Assembly (NCBI RefSeq): GCF_023718305.1
Contig: NZ_QEYO01000005.1
Location: 124,001-188,000 of the forward strand
From: Gramella sp. AN32
Lineage (GTDB): Bacteria > Bacteroidota > Bacteroidia > Flavobacteriales > Flavobacteriaceae
Length of the DNA stretch: 64,000 bases
Direction: 5' to 3'
In this document: in pieces, positions 17,962 to 26,787 of the stretch
Layout of the letters: each line of letters begins with the position of its first letter
Numbering within the stretch: the first letter of the stretch is position 1
Program-made: the position numbers and the translations under genes
The notes under the pieces: model-generated
The model's database searches: none
The model's input: the letters and a program-made list of their open reading frames with translations, nothing else
What the model was told of the DNA's origin: nothing

Positions 17962-18531
17962 CTAGAATTGAAGATTCACATCCAGTTCAAAATTGTCATA
18001 AATAGTTTTATCTCCTAAATTATCGAAAAAACTCCCACTACCATAACGAATATCATACTTGCTCCTATCGATTGTAAGTTTTGTAGAAGCTGAATTTGCA
18101 TCCATTTTTAAATCGAAAGTAATGGGATGGGTTTGCTCTTTAATTGTAAGATCACCTACAATTCCGTAATTTCCCTCTCCTTTTTGAGCAGCGCTTGTAA
18201 TTACAAGTTTCGCTGAAGGATGTTTTTCAACTCCAAAGAAATCTTCAGATTTTAAATGGCCTTCTAATTTGCCCTTGTTTTCACCACTAAGGTCTGTAAC
18301 TGTAATCGAAGACATATCCATTACAAATTCACCTCCAAGGATTTTTTCATCTTCAATTTTAAAATGACCACTTTTTAGGTTTATAGTACCATGATGAGAA
18401 CCCGTAACTTTTTCCCCTTTCCAGGTAATTGTACTATTCTTAATATCTACCTGTTTTGTTCCTGAAGTAAAGGCGATTGTGGTCAAAAATATGGCTGAAG
18501 CTACTCCGGTTTTTAATAATCTGTTTTTCAT
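17962..18531 (-). CDS. YceI-family periplasmic protein
   Basis: 189 residues with a signal peptide (LLKTGVASAIFLTTIAFTSG). The lipocalin-like YceI domain fills the rest: STITWKGEKVTGSHHGTI, GGEFVMDMSSITVTD, HLKSEDFFGVEKHPSAKLVI and GDLTIKEQTHPITFDL are characteristic. YceI proteins bind isoprenoid-like lipids in the periplasm. Third gene of the MarR/nitroreductase/YceI operon; 9 bp behind the nitroreductase. Confidence 0.92.
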   Translation of the reverse strand: MKNRLLKTGVASAIFLTTIAFTSGTKQVDIKNSTITWKGEKVTGSHHGTINLKSGHFKIEDEKILGGEFVMDMSSITVTDLSGENKGKLEGHLKSEDFFGVEKHPSAKLVITSAAQKGEGNYGIVGDLTIKEQTHPITFDLKMDANSASTKLTIDRSKYDIRYGSGSFFDNLGDKTIYDNFELDVNLQF

Positions 18532-18540
18532 AATTTTAAT

Positions 18541-19194
18541 TTAAATAATGTGAAATATTTCTGATTTACTTTTTCTAACTTTTTCCTGATATTGAAGGGA
18601 ATCTTCTTCACTGCGGTAACCAATACAAGCAATGACTGCCGATTTTAGGTTTTTATCCTTCAGATGAAGAATTTCATCGAATTTTTCATTTTCGAAACCT
18701 TCCATTGGGCAGGCATCTATGCGTGAGTTTGCCGCTGCGGAAAGAAAATTCCCCAAAGCGAGATAGGCCTGTTTAGCTCCCCAAATTTGCTGTTGCTCCT
18801 GAGATAAAGAATTTATCGTATTTTTAATAGTGTCCTCCATTCCTTTTAAATCTTCCCGAGATACATTTCTGGTATCTGAAATATTTTGCATATAATCTTC
18901 CACATGCTTCTCTTCAATTTTCCTGAAATTAGAGAAGACGAATACATAATTTGAATCAATCAACTGAGGTTGGCCATATGCCGCATCTTTTAATTTTTTC
19001 CGGGTTTCTAAATCTTCCACAACCACAATCTCGTAAGGTTGTAAACCGTATGAAGACGCTGAAAGTCTTACACTTTCCATTAAAAGTTCAAGATTTTCTT
19101 TTGAAACCTTTTTGGATGGATCAAACTGTTTGGTGGCATATCTCCAGTTTAAATTTTCTAAATAAGCATTCTGTTTTTTAACTTCTGAGTTCAT
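18541..19194 (-). CDS. NAD(P)H-dependent nitroreductase-family oxidoreductase
   Basis: 217 residues, NfsB-like. NWRYATKQFDPSK, SASSYGLQPYEIVVVED and the C-terminal VIACIGYRSEEDS are typical FMN-binding stretches. Such enzymes reduce nitroaromatics and quinones with NAD(P)H. It overlaps the upstream MarR gene by 17 bp, so it is translated in the same transcript and likely controlled by that regulator. Natural substrate unknown. Confidence 0.92.
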   Translation of the reverse strand: MNSEVKKQNAYLENLNWRYATKQFDPSKKVSKENLELLMESVRLSASSYGLQPYEIVVVEDLETRKKLKDAAYGQPQLIDSNYVFVFSNFRKIEEKHVEDYMQNISDTRNVSREDLKGMEDTIKNTINSLSQEQQQIWGAKQAYLALGNFLSAAANSRIDACPMEGFENEKFDEILHLKDKNLKSAVIACIGYRSEEDSLQYQEKVRKSKSEIFHII

Positions 19195-19630
19195 TCAATT
19201 TTATATTAAGATTATTTAATTCTTCTTCTGATAATTTTCCTGCATAACTGTTTTCAAAGCTTTCTACTAAAGGATCGATTTCAGATAATAATTTTAAGCC
19301 ATTTTCGCTAATGGTTATCTCTACTTTTCTTCGATTTGCAGGACAAACGATTCTTTCACAGAGTTTTTTATCGATAAGCTTATCTACCAAACGAGTGGTA
19401 TTACTCATTTTATTAACCATTCTTTCCTGAATAGTACTTAGGTTAGCAGGTTTGCCCTTTTGACCTCTTAAAATTCTAAGGACATTAAATTGTTGTGAAC
19501 TAATATCAAAAGGCTTTAAGATTTCTGCTAATTCTTCATTCACTCTATTTGCGGTTACAATGAGGTTAAGGATCAGTTTTTTTTGAGCTGATAACTTACT
19601 TTCTATTTTTAATAACTCTTCGAGATTCAT
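19178..19630 (-). CDS. MarR-family transcriptional regulator
   Basis: About 150 residues from ATG 19630 (MNLEELLKIESK). Upstream in-frame codons reach 19657, but they overlap the -7 box and would precede the transcript start. The winged helix lies at about residues 50-120: SSQQFNVLRILRGQ..NLSTIQERMVNKMSNTTRLVDKLIDKKLCERI..DRR-like NRRKVEI wing. A perfect 16-bp palindrome overlaps its promoter, implying autorepression. It probably responds to a small phenolic or oxidant ligand, relieved to express the nitroreductase and YceI genes. Confidence 0.92.
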   Translation of the reverse strand: MNLEELLKIESKLSAQKKLILNLIVTANRVNEELAEILKPFDISSQQFNVLRILRGQKGKPANLSTIQERMVNKMSNTTRLVDKLIDKKLCERIVCPANRRKVEITISENGLKLLSEIDPLVESFENSYAGKLSEEELNNLNIKLNELRS

Positions 19631-19643
19631 TTGTCTAAACAAC

Positions 19644-19662
19644 ATTTGTATATACAAATATA
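19644..19662 (-). promoter_or_regulatory. MarR operator overlapping the -7 box
   Basis: ATTTGTATATACAAAT (19644-19659) is a perfect 16-bp palindrome. The minus-strand -7 box TATATTTG occupies 19655-19662, so a bound dimer would block RNA polymerase. Size and symmetry fit MarR-family operators. Confidence 0.65.
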
Positions 19663-19767
19663 AAAGTCTTTTTAAGAATGGTTTAAAAAAAAATGTTAAA
19701 TCATAATTTAATCTATAATTGGAAAAAATAAATTAAACTTATATTTAGGCTTTTAAAATTTTAAATA

Positions 19768-20082
19768 ATGAAAGAACTTACTCAAAAAGATTGGCAGGAA
19801 AAATTTCAGAATGATGAGAATGGCGTACTGCTAGACGTTCGAACTGAAGAAGAAGTAGAGCAGGGATTTATTCCTAAATCGAAAAATATCGACATATATA
19901 TGGGACAGGGATTTATAGATGAGGTAGAAAAGCTTGATAAATCAAAGAATTATTATGTTTATTGTCGATCAGGAAAAAGAAGTGCGCAGGCTTGTACTCT
20001 TATGGATCAACTAGGTTTTAATAAGACTTATAACCTATTAGGGGGCTTTAACGAATGGCAGGGTGAAAAGACTGAAGTTTAA
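19768..20082 (+). CDS. rhodanese-like domain protein
   Basis: 104 residues, a single rhodanese domain. GVLLDVRTEEEVEQGFIPKSKNI is the N-terminal signature; the active loop is YCRSGKRSAQA with Cys near residue 66. It would carry a persulfide or act in sulfur transfer. Divergent from the MarR operon with about 110 bp between; the following gene is separately spaced. Confidence 0.92.
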   Translation: MKELTQKDWQEKFQNDENGVLLDVRTEEEVEQGFIPKSKNIDIYMGQGFIDEVEKLDKSKNYYVYCRSGKRSAQACTLMDQLGFNKTYNLLGGFNEWQGEKTEV

Positions 20083-20214
20083 TATTATATAGGTAGTTTC
20101 TTACAGGTAAATACTGAATTCTGTTTTTTTACGTTAAAAACTAATACGTCGGTCTTTGATTGGATTTTTAAATTAATATATTTAACCCCGAATGTCCTAT
20201 ACATATCTACTGTT

Positions 20215-20898
20215 ATGAACAAAAAAAAATATTTGCTATGCATGGCGCTGCTTTGCTTCCTTTTTACTCAGGCCCAGGAATACAGTCTTGGAATCAAAGG
20301 AGGTGGAAACTATGCAATGGGAGGGACTATTACTGGAATTAGTTCCGGAGGAGTGTATTTTGATGGTACAGTAGAGGCTGACTCCCAGTTTGGTTTACAT
20401 GGAGGTTTATTTTTCGAGCTTCGCTATAAAAAATTCTTTGTGAGGCCGGAATTTGTGTATAGTAAAATGGAAACCGAATTTGCTTTTCCAACTGCTCCCT
20501 CTACGTATGCTGTAGACAAAATTAGTGTGCCACTTTTAGTGGGTTACAATGTGTGGGGGCCTATAGATATATACGCTGGTCCTGCATATCAAAATGTGTT
20601 GGATTCTTCCCTTGAAGGAACTGAACCGCCTAATCAGGTAATAGTAGTTCAAAATACTCCGTTAGCTGCTCAGGCGGGAATTAAAGCTGGATTTGGTAGA
20701 TTTGAAATAGATTTGAGGTATGATCGTTCCTTGTCTACTGAGGAACCAATGGAAGTTGATATTATTAATACCGATTTTGGTATTAACCGGGCAACATTTA
20801 ATGATACCAGATTAAATCAAATTTTGATTAGTTTAAGTTTTAAAATATTTGATAGTGAAGCAAATGCTGGACGACGTACAGGCGGGTGTTATTTTTAA
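20215..20898 (+). CDS. PorT-family outer-membrane beta-barrel protein
   Basis: 227 residues with a signal peptide ending FTQAQ (about residue 21). The pattern SLGIKGGGNYAMGG..LHGGLFFELRYKKFFVRPEFVYS..YNVWGPIDIYAGPAYQNV is the eight-stranded outer-membrane barrel typical of Bacteroidota. The C-terminus does not end in a classic aromatic strand (RRTGGCYF). Function unknown. Followed by a strong terminator. Confidence 0.82.
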   Translation: MNKKKYLLCMALLCFLFTQAQEYSLGIKGGGNYAMGGTITGISSGGVYFDGTVEADSQFGLHGGLFFELRYKKFFVRPEFVYSKMETEFAFPTAPSTYAVDKISVPLLVGYNVWGPIDIYAGPAYQNVLDSSLEGTEPPNQVIVVQNTPLAAQAGIKAGFGRFEIDLRYDRSLSTEEPMEVDIINTDFGINRATFNDTRLNQILISLSFKIFDSEANAGRRTGGCYF

Positions 20899-20927
20899 AA
20901 TAAAAAATATCGAAATTATAACTATAG

Positions 20928-20950
20928 AGCCTCCAAGTTGGAGGCTTTTT
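20928..20950 (+). terminator. intrinsic terminator
   Basis: AGCCTCCA-AGT-TGGAGGCT stem followed by TTTTTCTTTT, 30 bp after the barrel gene. Confidence 0.85.
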
Positions 20951-21034
20951 CTTTTCTAGGGTAAAGTTAAAAATTATGGAAACAGTATTGGGGAAGCTTA
21001 TATTTAAATTAATTTCAAAAGAAAATTTTTAGAA

Positions 21035-21853
21035 ATGCAAAAACCAAATGAAAGATTAAAGGGTCAAACAGCAATTGTGACTGGGGGAAGTTCAGGAATT
21101 GGAGCTGCGGTATCGCTTGCTTTAGGAAAAGATGGGGCAAATGTTATTATTAATTATAATTCGCACAAAGAAGAAGCGGAACAAATCTCCGAAGAAATTA
21201 ATAAGGATTCAATTTGCGGAAAGGCAATTGCGGTCAAGGCAGATGTTAGCGTAGAAAAAGATGTTATCGCTATGTTTAAGACGGGGATTGAAGAGTTTGG
21301 GACTATTGATATTTGCATTGCCAATGCGGGGCTACAACAAGACGCTGCTTTGCATGAAATGACGTTAAAGCAATGGCAGACTGTAATAGATGTAAATCTT
21401 ACCGGGCAATTCTTAGCTGTTAGAGAAGCAATCAAAGAATTTATGAAGAGGGGTATGCGGCCAGAGGTATCCAAATCTTTAGGGAAAATTATTCATATGA
21501 GTTCTGTGCATCAAATAATTCCCTGGGCAGGTCATGCCAATTATGCGGCCTCAAAAGGGGGCATTGTTATGCTTATGGAAAGTATATGCCAGGAATACGC
21601 CCCTTTTAAGATTAGATGCAACAGCATTGCTCCAGGAGCGATTAGAACTCCCATAAATAGGGAAGCCTGGGAAACTGAAATGGCACTTGAAAAACTTAAT
21701 AAGCTTATTCCCTATAAAAGGATTGGAATTCCCGAAGATATTGGAAGTGTGGCAGCATGGCTTTCTTCTGATGAGTCCGAGTACATAAACGGTACCACAA
21801 TTTTTGTAGACGGAGGTATGACTTGCTATCCCGGTTTTACCACAAACGGCTAA
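21035..21853 (+). CDS. short-chain dehydrogenase (glucose 1-dehydrogenase type)
   Basis: 272 residues, classical SDR. TGGSSGIGAA near residue 16 is the NAD(P) loop, NAGL the central motif, and the catalytic set is Ser (MSSVHQ), Tyr and Lys (YAASKGG). The C-terminal GTTIFVDGGMT is usual for the glucose/3-oxoacyl reductase branch. Substrate is uncertain; sugar or stress-related polyol oxidation is common for close relatives. Confidence 0.9.
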   Translation: MQKPNERLKGQTAIVTGGSSGIGAAVSLALGKDGANVIINYNSHKEEAEQISEEINKDSICGKAIAVKADVSVEKDVIAMFKTGIEEFGTIDICIANAGLQQDAALHEMTLKQWQTVIDVNLTGQFLAVREAIKEFMKRGMRPEVSKSLGKIIHMSSVHQIIPWAGHANYAASKGGIVMLMESICQEYAPFKIRCNSIAPGAIRTPINREAWETEMALEKLNKLIPYKRIGIPEDIGSVAAWLSSDESEYINGTTIFVDGGMTCYPGFTTNG

Positions 21854-22035
21854 GGATTCCTTTTAATTAACACTTGACTTTCAAATAAAATTGAAAGAAA
21901 ACCTCCAATTCTGTAAGAAATATGACTCTTAGTTTTCTTTCAACTTATAATTGGGAATCTTGACGATTATATTTTTATAGATTACTGATTTACCGTATAT
22001 TAAAGGGATAATAATTCATTCTAAAACTTCATTAT

Positions 22036-22185
22036 ATGGAAATCTTTACTACATTTTTTGACAATTACAAACATTCAATGCAAGGTGTTGCCTTTCCTGC
22101 ACAACTTCTAATTACAATTGTTTTTGCTTTCGTGATTTTAGGGGTTATAGCAGCAATAGTAAATACAGCAATTGCAGTATTTTAG
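22036..22185 (+). CDS. 49-residue single-pass membrane protein
   Basis: ATG at 22036: MEIFTTFFDNYKHSMQGVAF, then a membrane helix (about residues 24-45, LLITIVFAFVILGVIAAIV). A terminator follows 90 bp downstream. No homologous family recognised. Composition (one soluble head, one helix) suits a small membrane regulator, but the evidence is only the frame, the helix and the terminator. Confidence 0.5.
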   Translation: MEIFTTFFDNYKHSMQGVAFPAQLLITIVFAFVILGVIAAIVNTAIAVF

Positions 22186-22274
22186 ATCGCATTAAATTTA
22201 AAGTTTGTAGAAACCAGAATATTTCTGGATAGAATCATATTGTCATATTTAAAGATATTCCTCTTATAAAATCA

Positions 22275-22303
22275 AATCCGCTTAGCATAGCGGATTTTTT
22301 TTA
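22275..22303 (+). terminator. intrinsic terminator
   Basis: AATCCGCT-N6-AGCGGATT stem followed by a run of T residues, downstream of the 49-residue gene. Confidence 0.85.
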
Positions 22304-22483
22304 TTTCATTTCATCTAAATAATATATCCCGAAAGCCAATTTTTATTAGCAAACTGCCTACATGGAAGAAATCTTTGAAGTAGAAAATCAATATTCTGTC
22401 AAAATGTAAAGCAGGGTTGGTAATCAATTCTTCATAATTTCAAGAAATACACTGAAGAGAAATAAAAAATTTCTTGAAACCGA

Positions 22484-22655
22484 CTATGCTCGAGGCAAGC
22501 CGTAGGGGTATATCGCCGGTTTCATTTTGGCCTCCGGGCCAAAAACCGAAATTTTGTATTTCCCCCTCACCCAGAACTGCGAAAAAGCAGTTCTGACCTC
22601 TCCCGAGGGAGAGGTGAAGAGGAAACCCCGACGGCTGAGCCGTCGGGGAATTTTA
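22484..22655. repeat. cluster of four hairpins downstream of the exonuclease gene
   Basis: In 170 bp there are four consecutive inverted repeats: TTGGCC-TCC-GGGCCAA, AGAACTGC-GAAAAA-GCAGTTCT, CCTCTCCC-GA-GGGAGAGG and CCCCGACGGC-TGA-GCCGTCGGGG. The last, on the minus strand, directly follows the exonuclease gene and precedes TTTCCTCTT, so it may terminate it. Confidence 0.7.
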
Positions 22656-22676
22656 TAGATTAAAATAGATCTGTTT

Positions 22677-24122
22677 CTAAAAGCTGATAAGGCTTTCAAG
22701 TAATTTTTCAGAAGTATGTTTTACCTCAAAATCATTGTTTTGCGAAATTGGAATTTTAATTAAGTCCTTTTTATTGTTCAAATAACTGCTTACAATTCTG
22801 TCAGCATAACTTGAATTTTTCTGCGGAATTAAATAGTTTTTAAAATCTTCAAGATTATTTACTTCTTCTGAGGTATCTATAAATCCATACCCCGCATATC
22901 TGCCTTTTTTAAGATAAATAAATGCTTTCTCATTATTTGCTCTACCATTTTCAACAAGCAGATATGAATTTTCAAACTGATGGATATAATCTACAGCCTT
23001 GCTCACCCGGGAATTATATTCCTCTTGGGTAATTTCATCTTTACAAACTCCGCTACAATTAGAAATTTTAAAGTGATTACAGTGAATTACACCCGATTGT
23101 AAGCCGCAATATTTAGGACAAAGACCAAATTCGAGACAAAGTAACTCCAAAAATCTAATAGCTTCTTCCCGTGTATAGAATTTCATCCAGCTTACGGGGG
23201 CGATTTTATTGCGATGTAGCGCAAACTGTTCGATCCCTTTCTGGTTATGATAGGAAGTAAGTGTATAAGGTCGGGATAACTTTTTCTGAGCTTTATTAAA
23301 TTCAGGATAATACTTTAAAATTAATTCAGACTCCCGGAGCAAAGCAAGAAATTCGTTTCCGGTGAGTTCATAATCGATGCTGTAAGTTCTCTGCATCAAC
23401 TTATATTTTCGGTTTGTCCTTTCCTGAAAATGTGACTTTATGCGGCTCTTTATGTTTTTAGCTTTTCCTATATAAAGGGGAATTCCATCCTGGTCACGGA
23501 AAAAATAAACGCCCGTAGTAGTTGGTAGTTTATCTAAATCTGAATTTTTAAAATTTGGTGGAAGGTATGAGGCCGCTGTTCTTTGATTCAAAAACTTTTT
23601 AATCTCAATAAAATCTGAATCTAAAGAAAGACAACGCTGAAATAAAATAAGCGTTGCTTCACAATCTCCCTGGGCTCTGTGTTTATCATAAATGGGGATA
23701 TTGATAGAACTGCAAATGTTTCCAAGACTATAAGAGAAAAGTCCCGGAATTAATTTTTTTGCCAGTCTTACTGTACAAATTCGTTTTCTCTTAAACTCGA
23801 TATTTAATTTGGCGAATTCAGATTTTAGAATATTATAATCAAAATTCACATTATGTGCTACAAAGACACAATCCTTGGTGATTTTCTCAATTTTTCCTGC
23901 TATTTCAGAAAATTGGGGGGCCGAGCTAAGCATTTCGTCGTTAATACCGGTAAGACTTTCGATGTAAAGTGGAATAGACTGGCTTGGATTTACCAGGGAT
24001 GAAAATTGTTCAATTACCTTTCCATTTTCCACGACAATCACACAAATCTCGGTGATTCTATTTTGATGAATTCCACTCCCCGTAGTTTCAATATCGGTAA
24101 TAGCAAACTTGACATCTTTCAT
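22677..24122 (-). CDS. DEDDh exonuclease fused to a GIY-YIG nuclease
   Basis: 481 residues. Residues 1-165 are a DNA polymerase III epsilon-type 3'-5' exonuclease: DIETTG near residue 9, HNVNFD near 93, and HRAQGDCEAT as the final HxxxxD. Residues about 200-280 are a GIY-YIG domain as in UvrC (GVYFFRDQDG..LYIGKAKNIKSRIKSHF). The remaining 200 residues contain four cysteines (CPKYC..CNHF..CSGVC) and no known domain. The architecture resembles the Exo-UvrC fusions of other bacteria and suggests a role in nucleotide repair; the exact reaction is unknown. Confidence 0.9.
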   Translation of the reverse strand: MKDVKFAITDIETTGSGIHQNRITEICVIVVENGKVIEQFSSLVNPSQSIPLYIESLTGINDEMLSSAPQFSEIAGKIEKITKDCVFVAHNVNFDYNILKSEFAKLNIEFKRKRICTVRLAKKLIPGLFSYSLGNICSSINIPIYDKHRAQGDCEATLILFQRCLSLDSDFIEIKKFLNQRTAASYLPPNFKNSDLDKLPTTTGVYFFRDQDGIPLYIGKAKNIKSRIKSHFQERTNRKYKLMQRTYSIDYELTGNEFLALLRESELILKYYPEFNKAQKKLSRPYTLTSYHNQKGIEQFALHRNKIAPVSWMKFYTREEAIRFLELLCLEFGLCPKYCGLQSGVIHCNHFKISNCSGVCKDEITQEEYNSRVSKAVDYIHQFENSYLLVENGRANNEKAFIYLKKGRYAGYGFIDTSEEVNNLEDFKNYLIPQKNSSYADRIVSSYLNNKKDLIKIPISQNNDFEVKHTSEKLLESLISF

Positions 24123-24219
24123 GAGGGCAAATTAGAATATTTTTTAAACTAATAAAAGGAAAATATCCTAATTAATGGAAATAATCCACTGGTTCTTAAA
24201 AAAAATAAGGGCACATGTC

Positions 24220-24972
24220 TTAATTATTCATTTTTTCACTTTCAGTATTCATCCATTTGTCCCAAAAGGTAAAGTACAAACCGTAGTTGGTTTTAAATTC
24301 AGCATGGTGAAAATGATGGTGCGTTGCGCCTATTAGCATTTTTCCGAAGAGACTTTTTTGAAATTTTTCAGAATAAATTTCAATGTCTAAATGATTAATA
24401 ACACTACTCACTGTCATAATTAAGAGATATAATACTACTACACTTATATGTAACGGGAGAAGGATTAATAGAAGAGGAAGGATTATCGCTTCTAAAATAG
24501 CTTCCCATGGATGAAAGGAAAAAGCGGTCCAGGGGGATGGCGTTAAACTGTCATGGTGAACTTTATGTACTTTTCTATAAATCCATGGTTTATGCATCCA
24601 ACGATGTAGCCAATAGTAATAGGTTTCATGTATTAATGGCGCAACTATTAAGCTCAATGGAAAATACCAGATATCTTTCGGATTTAAATCAAGGTAAATC
24701 TGAGTGAATCCTTTTTGGTATAGAAAAAAAAGAAATGCACCGGTAATAGCGAAAATTACAGAAGAAATAAGGCTCCATTTAATTTCACTTTTAAATTGGG
24801 CTTTTTTATAGGGCCTTGTACTTAATTTTTTAGGCTGAAATTTCTCTTTGTTTTTGATGTAGTAGTAATAATAGAAGAAGCCGGCGGCAATAAAATATCT
24901 AACAACGAGGATGAGAAAAAAAATAAATATATAAAGCAAAAATTCGCTAATCAGCCCTATTGATGTCTCCAT
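24220..24972 (-). CDS. sterol desaturase / fatty acid hydroxylase family membrane protein
   Basis: About 250 residues from ATG 24972 (METSIGLISEF); the frame continues 20 codons upstream without support. Four to five membrane helices. Histidine boxes that bind the di-iron site: HETYYYWLHRWMH, HKVHHDS and HHHFHHAEF. Members hydroxylate or desaturate lipids. Which lipid cannot be said; carotenoid or fatty-acid hydroxylation is common in this phylum. Confidence 0.9.
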   Translation of the reverse strand: METSIGLISEFLLYIFIFFLILVVRYFIAAGFFYYYYYIKNKEKFQPKKLSTRPYKKAQFKSEIKWSLISSVIFAITGAFLFFLYQKGFTQIYLDLNPKDIWYFPLSLIVAPLIHETYYYWLHRWMHKPWIYRKVHKVHHDSLTPSPWTAFSFHPWEAILEAIILPLLLILLPLHISVVVLYLLIMTVSSVINHLDIEIYSEKFQKSLFGKMLIGATHHHFHHAEFKTNYGLYFTFWDKWMNTESEKMNN

Positions 24973-25255
24973 GCATGAAATTTCGGTTTCTGAAATTTTA
25001 GAATAATAAATAAATGTAAAGCAATGGAACATAAATCATTACTAAGATCCTTTTAAAAAAATCTTAATAAATTGATCTGCATCCATTCAATATATTCCGA
25101 TAAGTGGGCAAAACTGAGCTTCCAAAATATTGAAATCTAAAGTCCGATCCTTGGGAAGCATTATGGAAATTGATCCAGAAATACCACAGAAAAGGATATG
25201 GTTAATAAAACAGAAAAATTTCTGAGAACCGTGTTGAATTCGTTATGTCCCTATC

Positions 25256-25287
25256 AAAAAAAATCCCGCTCGTTAGAACAGGATTTT
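25256..25287 (-). terminator. terminator of the 45-residue gene
   Basis: On the minus strand, AAAATCCTGTTC-TAAC-GAGCGGGATTTT forms a 12-bp stem (two G-U pairs) followed by eight T residues in all. With only G-U pairs in this orientation and mismatches in the other, it works for the minus strand. Confidence 0.7.
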
Positions 25288-25307
25288 TATCAGTTCTCGT
25301 AAATAAT

Positions 25308-25445
25308 TCACTTTTGTTCCTTCTTGGTATTTTTAGCGGAATCGTCTTTTTTAATCTTATCCTTTTCCTTTTCATCTTTCGTGATTCCTTTGGCGTGCGG
25401 GATAGGATGTTTACCCTGTTTATCGTCGTAATTTGGAGTTTTCAT
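25308..25445 (-). CDS. 45-residue charged protein, unknown function
   Basis: Starts MKTPNYDDKQGKHPIPHAKG, ends NTKKEQK: highly charged, lysine- and aspartate-rich, probably disordered. A good terminator follows 20 bp after the stop. A plus-strand frame across the same bases encodes an implausible Phe/Leu-rich peptide and is an antisense artefact. No family recognised. Confidence 0.55.
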   Translation of the reverse strand: MKTPNYDDKQGKHPIPHAKGITKDEKEKDKIKKDDSAKNTKKEQK

Positions 25446-25796
25446 AATAGCTGATTTAATTTTTTATAAACTTTCTATGGCTAATAATATTACTTTCCGC
25501 TTGGGTTAAGGGATTTTCTAACATTGTTTAACATTCTAATGTTAATGAGAAGAAATAGCTGTTATATGATCATTTGTTTTCGGTTTTCTCTAAATATTTG
25601 CTTCTTAAAAGAGATAAGGAACTAGAAGTTTAAAAGCAGAAATTAGCATAGGATAATTTTGTAAATCCATTCTGTGAGTATGAAGTTTATCATTTGGTGT
25701 AGGACTATAATATTCACTTGAGGAATTACTAAATTTAATTTTTTGATTCCGTTTAAAAAATGCAACTTTCCCAGTTCTAAGTTTAACTAAAGAATT
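25446..25796. other. intergenic region, nothing further recognised
   Basis: About 350 AT-rich bases between the divergent small gene and the DUF808 gene. I see no frame, hairpin or repeat worth naming. Promoters for both neighbours must lie here. Confidence 0.5.
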
Positions 25797-26678
25797 ATGG
25801 CTTCCGGATTTTTTGCATTATTAGATGATATAGCTGCTCTTATGGATGATGTAGCAGTAATGGGAAAGGTGGCAGGAAAGAAAACCGCTGGGATTCTGGG
25901 GGACGATTTGGCTGTTAATGCTGAAAAAGCATCAGGTTTTATGTCTTCGAGGGAGATCCCTGTTTTATGGGCCATCACCAAAGGCTCTTTTTTAAACAAA
26001 ATTATAATCCTGCCCATTGCATTTCTTCTAAGTGCTTTTTTACCCGGGGCCATAACTGTTATTTTGATTATAGGTGGTTTATACCTGGCCTATGAAGGGG
26101 CAGAAAAAGTTTATGAATTTTTCTTTCCGCATGCCCATCCTTCAGAAAAACCATTACTGGAAAAACTTTCGGAAGAAGAAGTCCTCGCTCGGGAAAAAGA
26201 TAAAATTAAGTCGGCAATTTTAACCGATTTTATTCTTTCAGTAGAAATTGTGATCATCGCTTTAGGTACGGTAAGCCAGGAGCCGCTTCCAACTCAAATC
26301 ATTGTGGTTTCAATCATCGCTCTCGTTGCCACTATTGGTGTTTATGGAATCGTTGCCCTCATCGTTCGAATGGATGAATTTGGAGCGAAACTGATTAATC
26401 TCAATGAAAGAGACGATAGCTTTTCAGACAAGCTTGGAATTTTTCTGGTGAACGCCTTGCCAAAGGTGATTAAAAGCTTGTCGGTTATTGGAACTATAGC
26501 TTTATTGTTGGTTGCAGGTGGCATCTTTAGCCATAACCTTCAGTTCCTTCACGGTCTTTTTGAAAATATTCCTGCAATAATTATAGAATTTTTGCTTGGG
26601 TTGGTCGTAGGGATTCTTGTATTACTGATTGTGAATTTGGGAAAAAAACTTTGGAAGAAAGTTTTTAAGAAAGACTGA
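25797..26678 (+). CDS. DUF808-family inner-membrane protein
   Basis: 293 residues. MASGFFALLDDIAALMDDVA and KTAGILGDDLAVNAEKASGF are diagnostic of DUF808 (YedI in E. coli). Six or so membrane helices follow, with a charged loop PHAHPSEKPLLEKLSEEE in the middle. Function unknown; no obvious operon partners. Confidence 0.93.
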   Translation: MASGFFALLDDIAALMDDVAVMGKVAGKKTAGILGDDLAVNAEKASGFMSSREIPVLWAITKGSFLNKIIILPIAFLLSAFLPGAITVILIIGGLYLAYEGAEKVYEFFFPHAHPSEKPLLEKLSEEEVLAREKDKIKSAILTDFILSVEIVIIALGTVSQEPLPTQIIVVSIIALVATIGVYGIVALIVRMDEFGAKLINLNERDDSFSDKLGIFLVNALPKVIKSLSVIGTIALLLVAGGIFSHNLQFLHGLFENIPAIIIEFLLGLVVGILVLLIVNLGKKLWKKVFKKD

Positions 26679-26787
26679 AAAGGATGGCAGGTAGTAAATA
26701 TTGACGCTTTTCTAAAACAATTTTATTTCAAAATTTGGTATCTTATATAATTATATAATAAAGACTAAAAATTATATTATATCATAA

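Noticed and set aside
25245-25454. 69-codon plus-strand frame
   Set aside because: Overlaps the charged minus-strand small gene, which has the better terminator and composition; the plus frame is Phe/Leu-rich noise.
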